64,000 nucleotides of DNA. It comes from UBA7672 sp031419455 (GTDB taxonomy: Bacteria; Pseudomonadota; Alphaproteobacteria; Caulobacterales; Hyphomonadaceae). Location: assembly GCA_031419455.1 (NCBI GenBank), contig JANOKS010000100.1:6037-70036 (forward strand), read 5' to 3'. The notes beneath the pieces are model-generated. The model saw only the letters and a program-made list of their open reading frames with translations. It made no database searches and was not told where the DNA came from. Position numbers and translations under genes: made by a program. This document shows positions 23,635 to 31,595 of the stretch, piece by piece. How positions within the stretch are numbered: position 1 is the first letter of the stretch; each line of letters starts with the position of its first letter.

Positions 23635-24012
23635 CTACATCGGCTTCGGTTCCCACAGTTCGATCCGCGTGCCTTCGGGGTCGCTGATGTGCGCGAATTT
23701 GCCGTTCAGTTCCGGGGGCAGGACTTTCGCCTCGACCCCGTGTTTTGCGCAGTTGGCCAGGATCGCGTCGAGGTCATCGACCGCGAGGTTGATCATGAAG
23801 TCCTTGGTCGAGGGCTCGAAGTATTTGGTGTCCTGCTTGAAGGGGCTGAACACGGTGGCGGCGCCGGGGTGGGCGGCCATGGTTTCGGGCATCAGGAGGA
23901 CGCCGCCCCAGTCCTGGACGGGCATGCCAAGGACGTCGGCATACCATTTGGTGAGGGCCGAAGGGTCTTTCGACTTGAAGAAGATGCCGCCGACGCCGAT
24001 GACCCTGGCCAT
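23635..24012 (-). CDS. VOC (glyoxalase/bleomycin-resistance) family protein
   Basis: A 125-residue protein with the two beta-alpha-beta-beta-beta modules of the VOC fold: MARVIGVGGIFFKSKDPSAL through LGMPVQDWGG, and FMINLAVDDLDAILANCAKH through FAHISDPEGTRIELWEP. The final Glu in ELWEP is a usual metal ligand. The ligand and reaction cannot be assigned. It is divergent from cobS. Distinct from the frameshifted VOC gene at 11.8 kb. Confidence 0.88.
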   Translation of the reverse strand: MARVIGVGGIFFKSKDPSALTKWYADVLGMPVQDWGGVLLMPETMAAHPGAATVFSPFKQDTKYFEPSTKDFMINLAVDDLDAILANCAKHGVEAKVLPPELNGKFAHISDPEGTRIELWEPKPM

Positions 24013-24211
24013 GTCCGGTTTCTCCCGCGCGATGCCGATGGCCGCATGAAGGGACCTTCAGGGCGCTGGCGCAATCGCCTGGAAGGGTGATTTTCGCGAA
24101 AGGCGCACGAATACGGGCAAAGCGGGCGTGAAACGTGGCTTACGTGCTGCGTTGCAATGTGACGGCCGGAGCGACTATATCCGAAGTCTGGATACGAGAG
24201 ATTTTCCTCCC

Positions 24212-25195
24212 ATGGCCGTGACTGACGCCTCCGACGCCCTGATCCCGCTCGCGCCCACGAAAGAGGTGGACGCGAAGAAGACCTTCGGCATCGATCTCGA
24301 CTGGAAGGTGCCCGCCTTTGCGGACAAGTCGGCCTATGTGCCGGATTTCGACCCGGCCTACCGGTTCGACCCGCAGACGACGCGGGCGATCCTGGCAGGC
24401 TTCAAGTACAATCGCCGCGTGATGATCCAAGGCTATCACGGCACCGGGAAATCGACGCACATCGAACAGGTTGCGGCGCGGTTGAACTGGCCGCTGATCC
24501 GCATCAACCTCGACAGCCACGTGTCGCGTATCGACCTCGTTGGGAAGGACGCGATCGTCCTCAAGGACGGGAAGCAGATTACCGAATTCCGGGAGGGCAT
24601 TCTTCCCTGGGCGCTGCAGCGGCCGATCGCGCTGGTGTTCGACGAATACGACGCAGGACGTCCGGACGTGATGTTCGTGATCCAGCGTATCCTGGAGTCG
24701 TCTGGCCAGCTGACGCTGCTCGACCAGAACCGGGTGATGAAGCCGCATCCCTCGTTCCGCCTGTTCTCGACGACGAACACGGTGGGCCTCGGCGACACGA
24801 CCGGGCTTTATCACGGCACGCAGCAGCTCAACCAGGGCCAGCTCGATCGCTGGTCGGTCGTGACGACGCTCAACTATCTCGAGCACGACGCGGAAGTGGA
24901 GATCGTCTCAGCGAAGGTGCCGGATATCGACAAGGCGACCGTTTCCAAGATGGTGCGCGTGGCGGACATGACGCGCAATGCTTTCATCGCTGGCGACATC
25001 TCCACCGTGATGAGCCCGCGGACGGTGATCACCTGGGGCGAGAACACGCTGATCTTCGGCGACATCGGCCTCGCCTTCCGCATGACGTTCGTGAACAAGT
25101 GCGACGAGCTTGAGCGCCCCGCGATAGCGGAGTTCTACCAGCGCGCCTTCGCGAAGGAGCTGCCCGAGAGCGCAGCGATGGTGAAGGTGGCGTGA
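24212..25195 (+). CDS. cobS: Aerobic cobaltochelatase subunit CobS
   Basis: A 327-residue AAA+ ATPase that, with CobT and CobN, inserts Co2+ into hydrogenobyrinate a,c-diamide. Walker A GYHGTGKST (74-82), Walker B region ALVFDEYDAG, sensor segment FRLFSTTNTVGLGD, and the CobS-typical GLYHGTQQLNQGQLDRWSVV. ATG 24212 is chosen because the residues upstream are not family-like. It is normally adjacent to cobT; here about 4.4 kb with eight other genes separates the two. Confidence 0.95.
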   Translation: MAVTDASDALIPLAPTKEVDAKKTFGIDLDWKVPAFADKSAYVPDFDPAYRFDPQTTRAILAGFKYNRRVMIQGYHGTGKSTHIEQVAARLNWPLIRINLDSHVSRIDLVGKDAIVLKDGKQITEFREGILPWALQRPIALVFDEYDAGRPDVMFVIQRILESSGQLTLLDQNRVMKPHPSFRLFSTTNTVGLGDTTGLYHGTQQLNQGQLDRWSVVTTLNYLEHDAEVEIVSAKVPDIDKATVSKMVRVADMTRNAFIAGDISTVMSPRTVITWGENTLIFGDIGLAFRMTFVNKCDELERPAIAEFYQRAFAKELPESAAMVKVA

Positions 25196-25219
25196 AACGC
25201 CGCTGAGGGGGGCGCGGAT

Positions 25220-25554
25220 ATGCCAAGCCTGCCGAATGGGAACCGCGCGGAGGTCGATCGCCAGAAGATCATCGGCTATGCCCTCGATGCAACTCACGGC
25301 TTAGGTCGGCACAAGGCCCGCGTTTTTCGGTCCGTCTTGGGCATTGGTCCTGAGAACGCCGATGTGCTTGTTCAGGCGTTGGAAGAATCCGCACGAAATG
25401 CCGAGTCCGCGCTTGAGCGCACCGATGCCTATGGCGCTCACTATTCGATCGAATTCGTGTTATTGTACGATGGTAAAAGCGCTGTCCTGCGATCGCTTTG
25501 GTTGTGCGGGCAGACGAGGATTTTCTGCGACTTGTCTCGGTTTTCGTGAAGTGA
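25220..25554 (+). pseudogene. DUF6883-like protein, frameshifted at its C-terminus
   Basis: The frame from ATG 25220 encodes LPNGNRAEVDRQKI and GRHKARVF, hallmarks of the DUF6883 family, up to LRSLW at residue 94 (25499-25501). As read it then goes off frame and ends at 25549. Restoring one base after 25501 gives VRADEDFLRLVSVFVK and a stop at 25552-25554, which fits the family C-terminus. The lesion is a single missing base. It is preceded by GAGGGG and followed nine bases later by a DUF4926-like gene. The function is unknown; such pairs look like small two-gene modules. Confidence 0.75.
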
Positions 25555-25563
25555 GTATTCACA

Positions 25564-25779
25564 ATGTCCGATGTTGAATTGCTAGATACTGTCGCCCTGT
25601 TGAGAGATTTGCCCGAGTTCGGGTTGGTGCGTGGGCAAGTGGGCGCGGTGATGGATGACGCGGGTGGCGATTCCGTGCTCGTCGAGTTCGCCGATTTCGA
25701 GGGCCGATCAGTTTCATTGCCGACCATACGCCGAGCCGATTTGCTCAGGCTCAAGGGGGCGCTGGTTGCGGCGGAGTGA
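25564..25779 (+). CDS. DUF4926-like small protein
   Basis: A 71-residue protein opening with ELLDTVALLRDLPEFGLVRG and continuing with QVGAVMDD, LVEFADFEGRS and LPTIRRADLL. This is the DUF4926 pattern: a small SH3-like beta fold. It lies nine bases behind the DUF6883-like gene. The two are often neighbours in other genomes as far as I recall, which suggests a toxin/antitoxin-like or otherwise matched pair, without proof. The local GC content is lower than in cobS. Confidence 0.7.
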   Translation: MSDVELLDTVALLRDLPEFGLVRGQVGAVMDDAGGDSVLVEFADFEGRSVSLPTIRRADLLRLKGALVAAE

Positions 25780-25783
25780 GGAC

Positions 25784-25912
25784 ATGATCGCGCCGACGAT
25801 GATCACGGGCCATCGGCCGCGCATCTCCGTGGCAGGCCTGTTCCACATGATGAAGCAGGGCGCGATCGACACTGAAGCGAAATGCGTCTCGATTGCGCGG
25901 GTTGAACACTGA
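25784..25912 (+). CDS. Possible 42-residue small ORF
   Basis: ATG 25784 follows GAGTGAGG by a few bases and encodes MIAPTMITGHRPRISVAGLF then a short helix and CVSIARVEH. I do not recognise it. It starts five bases after the DUF4926-like stop, so it could be a third member of that module. It could equally be a remnant. There is no other support. Confidence 0.3.
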   Translation: MIAPTMITGHRPRISVAGLFHMMKQGAIDTEAKCVSIARVEH

Positions 25913-25940
25913 AATTCCGAACACGAAATATGGAGCCTGC

Positions 25941-26471
25941 GTGAGCGAATTCTCAATCACCCGCGCCACCTCGGCGGACGCGCCTGACCTTGGCGTGATT
26001 GGCCCTGCGGCCTACGCGGCCGCCTATCACGATGACTGGGATGATGCGGTGGGTTTCTTCCACCAGCTCAAGACGTTCGGCGCAGACGCGATGGCGGCGA
26101 CGCTGGCGCGGCCCGAGGCGCGTGTGTGGATTGCGCGGCAGGATGGCGTGGGCATCGGGTTCCTGACGATGTTCGTGGGCTCGCGCGAGCCGATCAACAG
26201 CCGCGAGGGCGGGGCGGAGATTCCGCGCATCTACCTGCTGCCGGGCGCGCGGCGCGGCGGCATTGGCAAAAAGCTTCTGGATGCCGCCGAGGCGCAGGCG
26301 CGCGCTGAGGGCTGCAGCTATGTCTGGCTCGACGTGATGGAACACGCCGAATGGGCCATCGCCGCCTATCAGCGCTGGGGCTTCACCGACATTGGCGGCA
26401 AGACCTTTTCCGGCGGCCTGCGCACAGGCCGCAGCCGCGCGATGCGGGTGATGGCCAAGGAACTCGGATAG
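25941..26471 (+). CDS. GNAT-family N-acetyltransferase
   Basis: About 176 residues. The GNAT fold is marked by FSITRATSADAPDL at the N-terminus, the pyrophosphate-binding loop LLPGARRGGIGKKLLDAAEA (about 105-125), and YVWLDVMEHAEWAIAAYQRWGF near the C-terminus. The start is GTG 25941, preceded by TGGAG with about five bases of spacing. An upstream TTG in frame (25893) adds an unlikely N-terminus. The acyl acceptor (protein, antibiotic or small amine) is not predictable. Confidence 0.88.
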   Translation: MSEFSITRATSADAPDLGVIGPAAYAAAYHDDWDDAVGFFHQLKTFGADAMAATLARPEARVWIARQDGVGIGFLTMFVGSREPINSREGGAEIPRIYLLPGARRGGIGKKLLDAAEAQARAEGCSYVWLDVMEHAEWAIAAYQRWGFTDIGGKTFSGGLRTGRSRAMRVMAKELG

Positions 26472-26525
26472 CGCGCACAATCCGGAAGGTATAGCCTGCG
26501 GCTGGGCGGTTCCGGGGAGCGCGTC

Positions 26526-26714
26526 ATGGACTGGAAAATGCTGCTGATCAGCGCCGCGATGCTGGTCGCGGGCGGCCTTCTGGCGTGGCGGTTTCGCGGT
26601 TCGAAATTCGGCTCCGAGCCGGGGCCCGGCTGCGCCATGGCGGTTGCGCTTCTCCTTCTGTTGACGGGCGCGATGACGCTGATCGTGGCGCTGTTGTTCC
26701 GCGTGACGGTCTGA
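26526..26714 (+). CDS. Small two-helix membrane protein
   Basis: A 62-residue protein with two hydrophobic segments: LLISAAMLVAGGLLAW (about 6-21) and CAMAVALLLLLTGAMTLIVA (about 36-55), joined by RFRGSKFGSEPGPG. The upstream GGGGAGCGCGTC can act as RBS. The function is unknown. It stands alone between the GNAT gene and the hydrolase, on the same strand. Confidence 0.6.
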   Translation: MDWKMLLISAAMLVAGGLLAWRFRGSKFGSEPGPGCAMAVALLLLLTGAMTLIVALLFRVTV

Positions 26715-26778
26715 AGCTGCGATTTCGCGCGCCAGCGTTCTCGCTTATGTTTCTTCTCGAGCAACCTGGGAGATCGCG

Positions 26779-27456
26779 ATGTCCGGAAGCATGATCGGCG
26801 TGAAGAGCCGGGACGGGTTCGAGTTCGATGCCTATCACGTTGCGGCGCGGGGCGTGCGCAAGGGCGGCGTGATCGTGATCCAGGAGATATTCGGCCTCTC
26901 GGATCATATCAAGGAGATGGCCGAACGGTTCGGCGCCGCGGGCTACGAAGCCATCGCGCCATCGATGTACGATCGCGCTGCGCCGGGCTTCATCGTTCAG
27001 CCGCAGGATGTTGCGGCAGGCATGGCGCGCGGGATCGAGCTTGCGACGGGCAACGGCCCCGAGAATGCTCTCAGCGACATGGGCGGTGTGTTCGACTTGC
27101 TGAAGGACGCGGGGAAGGTCTGCATCACGGGCTATTGCTATGGCGGCACGATGAGCTGGCTGGCGGCGGCGCGGATCGACGGGCTGGCGGCGGCGTCCTG
27201 CTATTACGGCGGCAACATCGCGCAGATGGTGGGCCTCAAGCCGAAGTGTCCGACGATCTGCCATTTTGGCGCGAAGGATGCGCATATCCCGCTGGTCGGC
27301 GCAGTCGACAAGATCGAGGCCGCACATCCGGATATGCCCGTCTACGTCTACGACGCGGGCCATGGATTCGCGCGGAAGAATTCGGCTGACTACGACGCAG
27401 CTTCAGACAGGCTGGCGTTTGAGCGGACGATTGAGTTGTTCGGCAAAGCTGGATGA
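26779..27456 (+). CDS. Dienelactone hydrolase family protein
   Basis: A 225-residue alpha/beta hydrolase with the DLH catalytic set: Glu36 (QEIFG), nucleophile Cys120 in GYCYGG, Asp167 (GAKDAHIP) and His195 (YDAGHGF). This Cys-His-Asp form acts on dienelactones and related cyclic esters. The natural substrate is unknown. It overlaps the next gene by ATGA. A second, exported DLH-type protein lies at 35.4 kb. Confidence 0.92.
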   Translation: MSGSMIGVKSRDGFEFDAYHVAARGVRKGGVIVIQEIFGLSDHIKEMAERFGAAGYEAIAPSMYDRAAPGFIVQPQDVAAGMARGIELATGNGPENALSDMGGVFDLLKDAGKVCITGYCYGGTMSWLAAARIDGLAAASCYYGGNIAQMVGLKPKCPTICHFGAKDAHIPLVGAVDKIEAAHPDMPVYVYDAGHGFARKNSADYDAASDRLAFERTIELFGKAG

Positions 27457-28001
27457 AGCTGATCTTCATCTGGGGGCCGGCAGCGTCCGGCAAGCTGACT
27501 GTCGCGCGTGCGTTGTCGGCGCAGACCGGCATCACCCTGTTTCACAATCATCTGGTCGTCGATGCGCTGCTGGAGAAATTCCAGTTCGGCGATCCGGAAT
27601 TCGTGCGGCTGCGGGAGGCGATGTGGATGACGGTGTTCGATACCGCCGCACGCTCGCGGCAGTCGCTTGTTTTCACGTTCCAGCCCGAGCCGACGGTGGC
27701 TGCTGGCTTCGCCGATCGCGTGCGAGCGGTGATCGAAGATGCTGGTGGTGAAGTGAAATTCGTCCGGTTGACCGTTTCTCGCGACGAACAGGAACGGCGG
27801 ATGGGCGCGGAGAGCCGTAAGGAGTTCCGCAAGATGACGTCGGTTGAACTGCTACGCGCCCTGCACAACGACTTCGAGGCAAGCGAGGCGGCGATGCCTG
27901 AAGCAGATCTGTCGATTGATACGGAGCGAGCTCCGCCAGAAACGGCTGCGCAGCGGATAGCGGCGGCTTTTGAATTGCCCGCCGTATCCGCCGCAAGCTG
28001 A
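27453..28001 (+). CDS. P-loop kinase-like protein
   Basis: A 182-residue protein with Walker A GPAASGKLT near residues 8-16, followed by the typical TVARALSAQTGITLFHNH and the DALLEKF and LVFTFQPEP segments. It resembles shikimate-kinase/AAA_33-type ATP-binding proteins rather than a named enzyme. Its ATG overlaps the hydrolase stop by ATGA, so the pair is translationally coupled. The substrate is unknown. Confidence 0.8.
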   Translation: MKLIFIWGPAASGKLTVARALSAQTGITLFHNHLVVDALLEKFQFGDPEFVRLREAMWMTVFDTAARSRQSLVFTFQPEPTVAAGFADRVRAVIEDAGGEVKFVRLTVSRDEQERRMGAESRKEFRKMTSVELLRALHNDFEASEAAMPEADLSIDTERAPPETAAQRIAAAFELPAVSAAS

Positions 28002-28057
28002 GGGACGCCAGCCGGTCACATGCCGGAGCACAGGAGAGGCGGACGCCCTTGTTGGTG

Positions 28058-28261
28058 CTACCGATCGTCGTCGGCAACCGTGCCGGCAATGGCGCCAGCA
28101 ACCGCGCCGATGGCGGCGCCGCGGCCTGCATCACCGTCTCCGGTGTTGTTGCCGATGGCTGCGCCAGCTGCGCCGCCGAGAGCCGCACCGCCAAGCGTGG
28201 AGCAGGCGCTCATGGATGCTGCAGCGATTGCGACAGCGAGGATTGTTTTCAGACCAGTCAT
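28058..28261 (-). CDS. Glycine-zipper lipoprotein
   Basis: About 67 residues. ATG 28261 starts a lipoprotein signal with cysteine at residue 20 (ASMSACSTLGG). It is followed by glycine-zipper repeats (GGAALGGAAGAAIGNNTGDG and GAAIGAVAGAIAGTVA). Such proteins insert in or line the outer membrane. A longer in-frame stretch upstream to 28342 is unlikely. It is divergent from the flavin monooxygenase gene. Confidence 0.75.
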   Translation of the reverse strand: MTGLKTILAVAIAAASMSACSTLGGAALGGAAGAAIGNNTGDGDAGRGAAIGAVAGAIAGTVADDDR

Positions 28262-28376
28262 TTCGTTCTCCTTGTGGTCGGAGATCAAAACGCGTGTCCG
28301 ATTGTCGCGTTCCTGATTTAGGTTAGGCGACTTCCCGAACAATCTGTAATCTTGGCCCAGCCGAGCAGGGGACGCC

Positions 28377-29585
28377 GTGAACGTGAGGTCAATCGCGATT
28401 GCCGGCGGCGGGATAGCGGGCCTTGGCTGTGCAGCCCTTCTGGCGCGCGAGGGCGCGCGGGTTGTCGTTCATGACCGCATGGACACGCCGGCGCCGATCG
28501 GGTCGGGGCTCATTCTCCAGCCTGTTGGCCTGGCCGTCCTCGATGAAATCGGGGTGGGGGACCGGCTGCGCGCTCTGGGCGCTCCGATCAGGCGGCTGTT
28601 CGGACGTGTGCAGCCATCGGGGCGTGTGGTGCTGGATGTGCGCTATCGCGCGCTCGGCGGCGGCGCAGGCGAGGGTCTGGCGGTGCACCGCGGCGCGCTG
28701 TTCGAGGCGTTGCTCGATGCGGCGCGAGAGGCGGGCGTCATTTTCGAGAACGCGTGTGAAGTTGTCGGCGCGGGAGATGGCAGGCTGTTGCTTCGAGGCG
28801 GCGCGGCGACGCCGAAGTTCGATCTTGTCGTCGACGCGCTGGGCGTGAAGTCTCCGCTGTCGCGTGTGCAGCCAATGCCGCCGCTTCCGTTCGGGGCGCT
28901 GTGGGGCAATCTCGACTGGCCAGTTGGCAGTGATGCCGCGCCGTTCGACGCGATGGCGCTGGAGCAGCGCTATGAGGCGGCGCGCAGGATGGTGGGCGTG
29001 CTTCCGATCGGCAGCGTGCGGACGGGCGCGCCCCGTCAGGCCGCGTTCTTCTGGAGCCTGCGCCATGCCGATCATGCCGCGTGGCTGGCGCGCGGGCTTG
29101 ATGCCTGGAAGGCCGACGTGATGCGCCTGTGGCCGCAGACCGCGCCGTTCCTCGAACAGATCACGCGTCGTGAACAGTTGGTCTTCGCAAGCTATTGCCA
29201 TGGCACGCTGCGCTCGCCGCTGAAGGACGGGATCGTGCACATCGGCGACAGCTGGCATTCGGCGAGCCCGCAGCTCGGTCAGGGCGCCAACATGGCGTTG
29301 CTGGATGCGCTGGCGCTGGCGCGCGCCATGGGGACTCATCCGGACCTCGGCGCGGCGACGGGCGCTTACGCGCGTGCGCGGCTCGGCCATATCCGCATCT
29401 ACCAGCTTGCCTCCTGGATGTTCACGCCAGCCTACCAGAGCGACGGCGCAGCGCTTGCCTGGGCGCGCGACTGGCTGATGGCGCCGCTCTCGCGGGTGTG
29501 GCCGGCGCCGAAAATCCTTGCAGCTCTTGTGGCGGGGGCAATCGGTTCGCCGCTGGCGGCCATCGAGGCGGTGAAGGACGGCTGA
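28377..29585 (+). CDS. FAD-dependent monooxygenase (PHBH-type)
   Basis: A 402-residue flavoprotein. The dinucleotide-binding fold is at the N-terminus (IAGGGIAGLGCAALLAREGA, GxGxxG), and the FAD-ribose motif with GD is near GIVHIGDSWHSASPQLGQGA. Such enzymes hydroxylate aromatic or polycyclic substrates using NAD(P)H and O2. Which substrate is unknown. The start is GTG 28377. The gene sits between cobS and cobT but nothing ties it to corrin chemistry. Confidence 0.88.
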   Translation: MNVRSIAIAGGGIAGLGCAALLAREGARVVVHDRMDTPAPIGSGLILQPVGLAVLDEIGVGDRLRALGAPIRRLFGRVQPSGRVVLDVRYRALGGGAGEGLAVHRGALFEALLDAAREAGVIFENACEVVGAGDGRLLLRGGAATPKFDLVVDALGVKSPLSRVQPMPPLPFGALWGNLDWPVGSDAAPFDAMALEQRYEAARRMVGVLPIGSVRTGAPRQAAFFWSLRHADHAAWLARGLDAWKADVMRLWPQTAPFLEQITRREQLVFASYCHGTLRSPLKDGIVHIGDSWHSASPQLGQGANMALLDALALARAMGTHPDLGAATGAYARARLGHIRIYQLASWMFTPAYQSDGAALAWARDWLMAPLSRVWPAPKILAALVAGAIGSPLAAIEAVKDG

Positions 29586-29627
29586 CGGGCCTTCCCAGCG
29601 GGGCGAGCGGGCCCTAAACGTCGAGAC

Positions 29628-31595
29628 ATGACCAAGACCATTGACCGCGCGGACGTCTTCAAGTCTGCCCTGAGCGCTGCAACCCGCGCCATCGCGGGGC
29701 AGGACGAGCTTGGCGTGGATTTCTCGGTCGATGGCGGGCGCATCACCGAAGGCCAGATCACCCTCACCACGCCGCCAAAAGACCTTACGATGGCGGCGGC
29801 GGCGCGTGCGCGCGGACAGGCCGATGCGCTCGCGCTGCGCGTGGCGCACCATGACGCGCGGGCCCATGCCCGGGGAATGCCACAGCGCGAGGACGCGCGC
29901 CGGCTGTTCGAGGCGGCGGAGCGCGCCCGCATCGAATCGATCGGCGCCGCTGCGATGGACGGTGTGGCGGAAAATCTCGACTCGGTGCTGCAGCAGCGTT
30001 GCGAGCGGGCCGGATACACGCGCGTGACGGACAAGAGCCGCGCGCCGATGGATGACGCGCTGGAGTTCGTGCTGCGCGAGGTTCTGACAGGTCGCAAGCT
30101 GCCGCCGGCGGCGGAGAGCGTTGCGGCGGTGTGGCGTGACGAGCTGTCGGAGAAGGCGGCTGGCCCGCTGGCGCAGGCGCGCGCCAGCATGCACGACCAG
30201 GCGGCGTTCTCCGCGCTGATGCGCAACCTGCTGCGCGACCTTGGCCTTGGCGACGAAACCTCGCGCCAGACCGATGACGACGACGACAAGGGCGAGGACG
30301 ACGAGGAAGGCGAGGCCAAGTCCGAGGCGACGGACGACAGCGAGGGCGACGGAGAGGGCGAAGGAGAGTCCGACGAGCAGGACACCAGCGACGCCGGCGA
30401 TGGCGAGCCGGGCGACCAGATCGAGGCGACGGCTGCTGACGATGCCGATAGCGAAATGGAGGCGACCGAGACTGACGATGAGGTGGAGGCCACGCCGCTG
30501 CGCCCCAACTGGCGCGACAGCGACGCCTTCAAATCGGAGTACAAGGCGTTCACAACTGTCCATGACGAGGTGAAGAACGCGGACGAGCTGTGCGATCCGG
30601 AAGAGCTGACGCGCCTGCGCGCCTATCTCGATGCGCAGCTGCAGGGCTTGCAGGGAGCAGTCTCGCGGCTGGCCAACCGCCTGCAGCGGCGGCTGATGGC
30701 GCAGCAGAACCGCTCATGGATGTTCGATCTAGAAGAGGGCGTGCTGGACACCTCGCGCCTGACGCGCGTGATTGTCGATCCGACGGCGCCGCTGTCATTC
30801 AAGATGGAGGACGAGAGCAAGTTCCGCGACACGGTGGTGACGCTGTTGCTCGACAATTCCGGCTCGATGCGCGGACGGCCGATCATGGTGGCGGCGCTGT
30901 GCGCGGACATTCTCGCGCGCACGCTGGAGCGGTGCGGCGTGAAGGTGGAAATCCTCGGCTTCACCACGCAGGCCTGGAAGGGCGGGCTGTCGCGCGAGGA
31001 CTGGATCAAGGCGGGCAAGCCGGCCTCGCCGGGGCGTCTGAACGATCTGCGCCATATCATCTACAAGAGTGCGGATGCACCATGGCGGCGCGTGCGGCGC
31101 AACCTTGGCCTGATGATGCGCGAAGGGTTGCTGAAGGAAAACATCGACGGCGAGGCGCTGCTCTGGGCGCATGACCGGCTGATGGGTCGCGCCGAACAGC
31201 GCAAGATCCTGATGGTGATCTCGGACGGCGCGCCGGTTGATGACTCGACCCTGAGCGTCAACGTCGGCAACCCGCTGGAGAAACACCTGCGCGAGGTGAT
31301 TGCCCATATTGAGGGCGCGTCCCTCGTTGAGTTGATCGCCGTTGGCATCGGGCACGATGTCACGCGCTGGTATCGCCGCGCGGTGACGATCGTCGAGGCC
31401 GAACAGCTGGGCGGCGTCATGACCGACAAGCTCGCGGAACTGTTCGGCGAGGAAGAGACAAAAAAGGCGAAAGCGTCAGGTCAGGGGTCAGACCAGCGCG
31501 ACAGGCGCGGCGCGCGCGGTCCCGTGACGTCCGGGCGTTCCGTGAAGCGCACGACATTCGGCGAAGTCGCCAAGGGGCGGAGTTCGGCACGGTGA
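29628..31595 (+). CDS. cobT: Aerobic cobaltochelatase subunit CobT
   Basis: A 655-residue partner of CobS. The N-terminal CobT domain spans about 1-210. A long Asp/Glu-rich linker follows (about 215-290). The C-terminal von Willebrand A domain has a MIDAS motif DNSGSM and WxxGx features (about 420-620). The acidic linker and MIDAS are family hallmarks; the ring of CobT contacts CobN. Its stop overlaps the following gene's GTG by GTGA. Its own upstream neighbour is the flavin monooxygenase, 42 bp away. Confidence 0.95.
   Translation: MTKTIDRADVFKSALSAATRAIAGQDELGVDFSVDGGRITEGQITLTTPPKDLTMAAAARARGQADALALRVAHHDARAHARGMPQREDARRLFEAAERARIESIGAAAMDGVAENLDSVLQQRCERAGYTRVTDKSRAPMDDALEFVLREVLTGRKLPPAAESVAAVWRDELSEKAAGPLAQARASMHDQAAFSALMRNLLRDLGLGDETSRQTDDDDDKGEDDEEGEAKSEATDDSEGDGEGEGESDEQDTSDAGDGEPGDQIEATAADDADSEMEATETDDEVEATPLRPNWRDSDAFKSEYKAFTTVHDEVKNADELCDPEELTRLRAYLDAQLQGLQGAVSRLANRLQRRLMAQQNRSWMFDLEEGVLDTSRLTRVIVDPTAPLSFKMEDESKFRDTVVTLLLDNSGSMRGRPIMVAALCADILARTLERCGVKVEILGFTTQAWKGGLSREDWIKAGKPASPGRLNDLRHIIYKSADAPWRRVRRNLGLMMREGLLKENIDGEALLWAHDRLMGRAEQRKILMVISDGAPVDDSTLSVNVGNPLEKHLREVIAHIEGASLVELIAVGIGHDVTRWYRRAVTIVEAEQLGGVMTDKLAELFGEEETKKAKASGQGSDQRDRRGARGPVTSGRSVKRTTFGEVAKGRSSAR

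Noticed and set aside
28389..30563. A 724-codon minus-strand open frame opposite the FAD monooxygenase and cobT
   Set aside because: It shadows two genes with clear motifs; its composition is Arg/His/Ala-rich with no fold.
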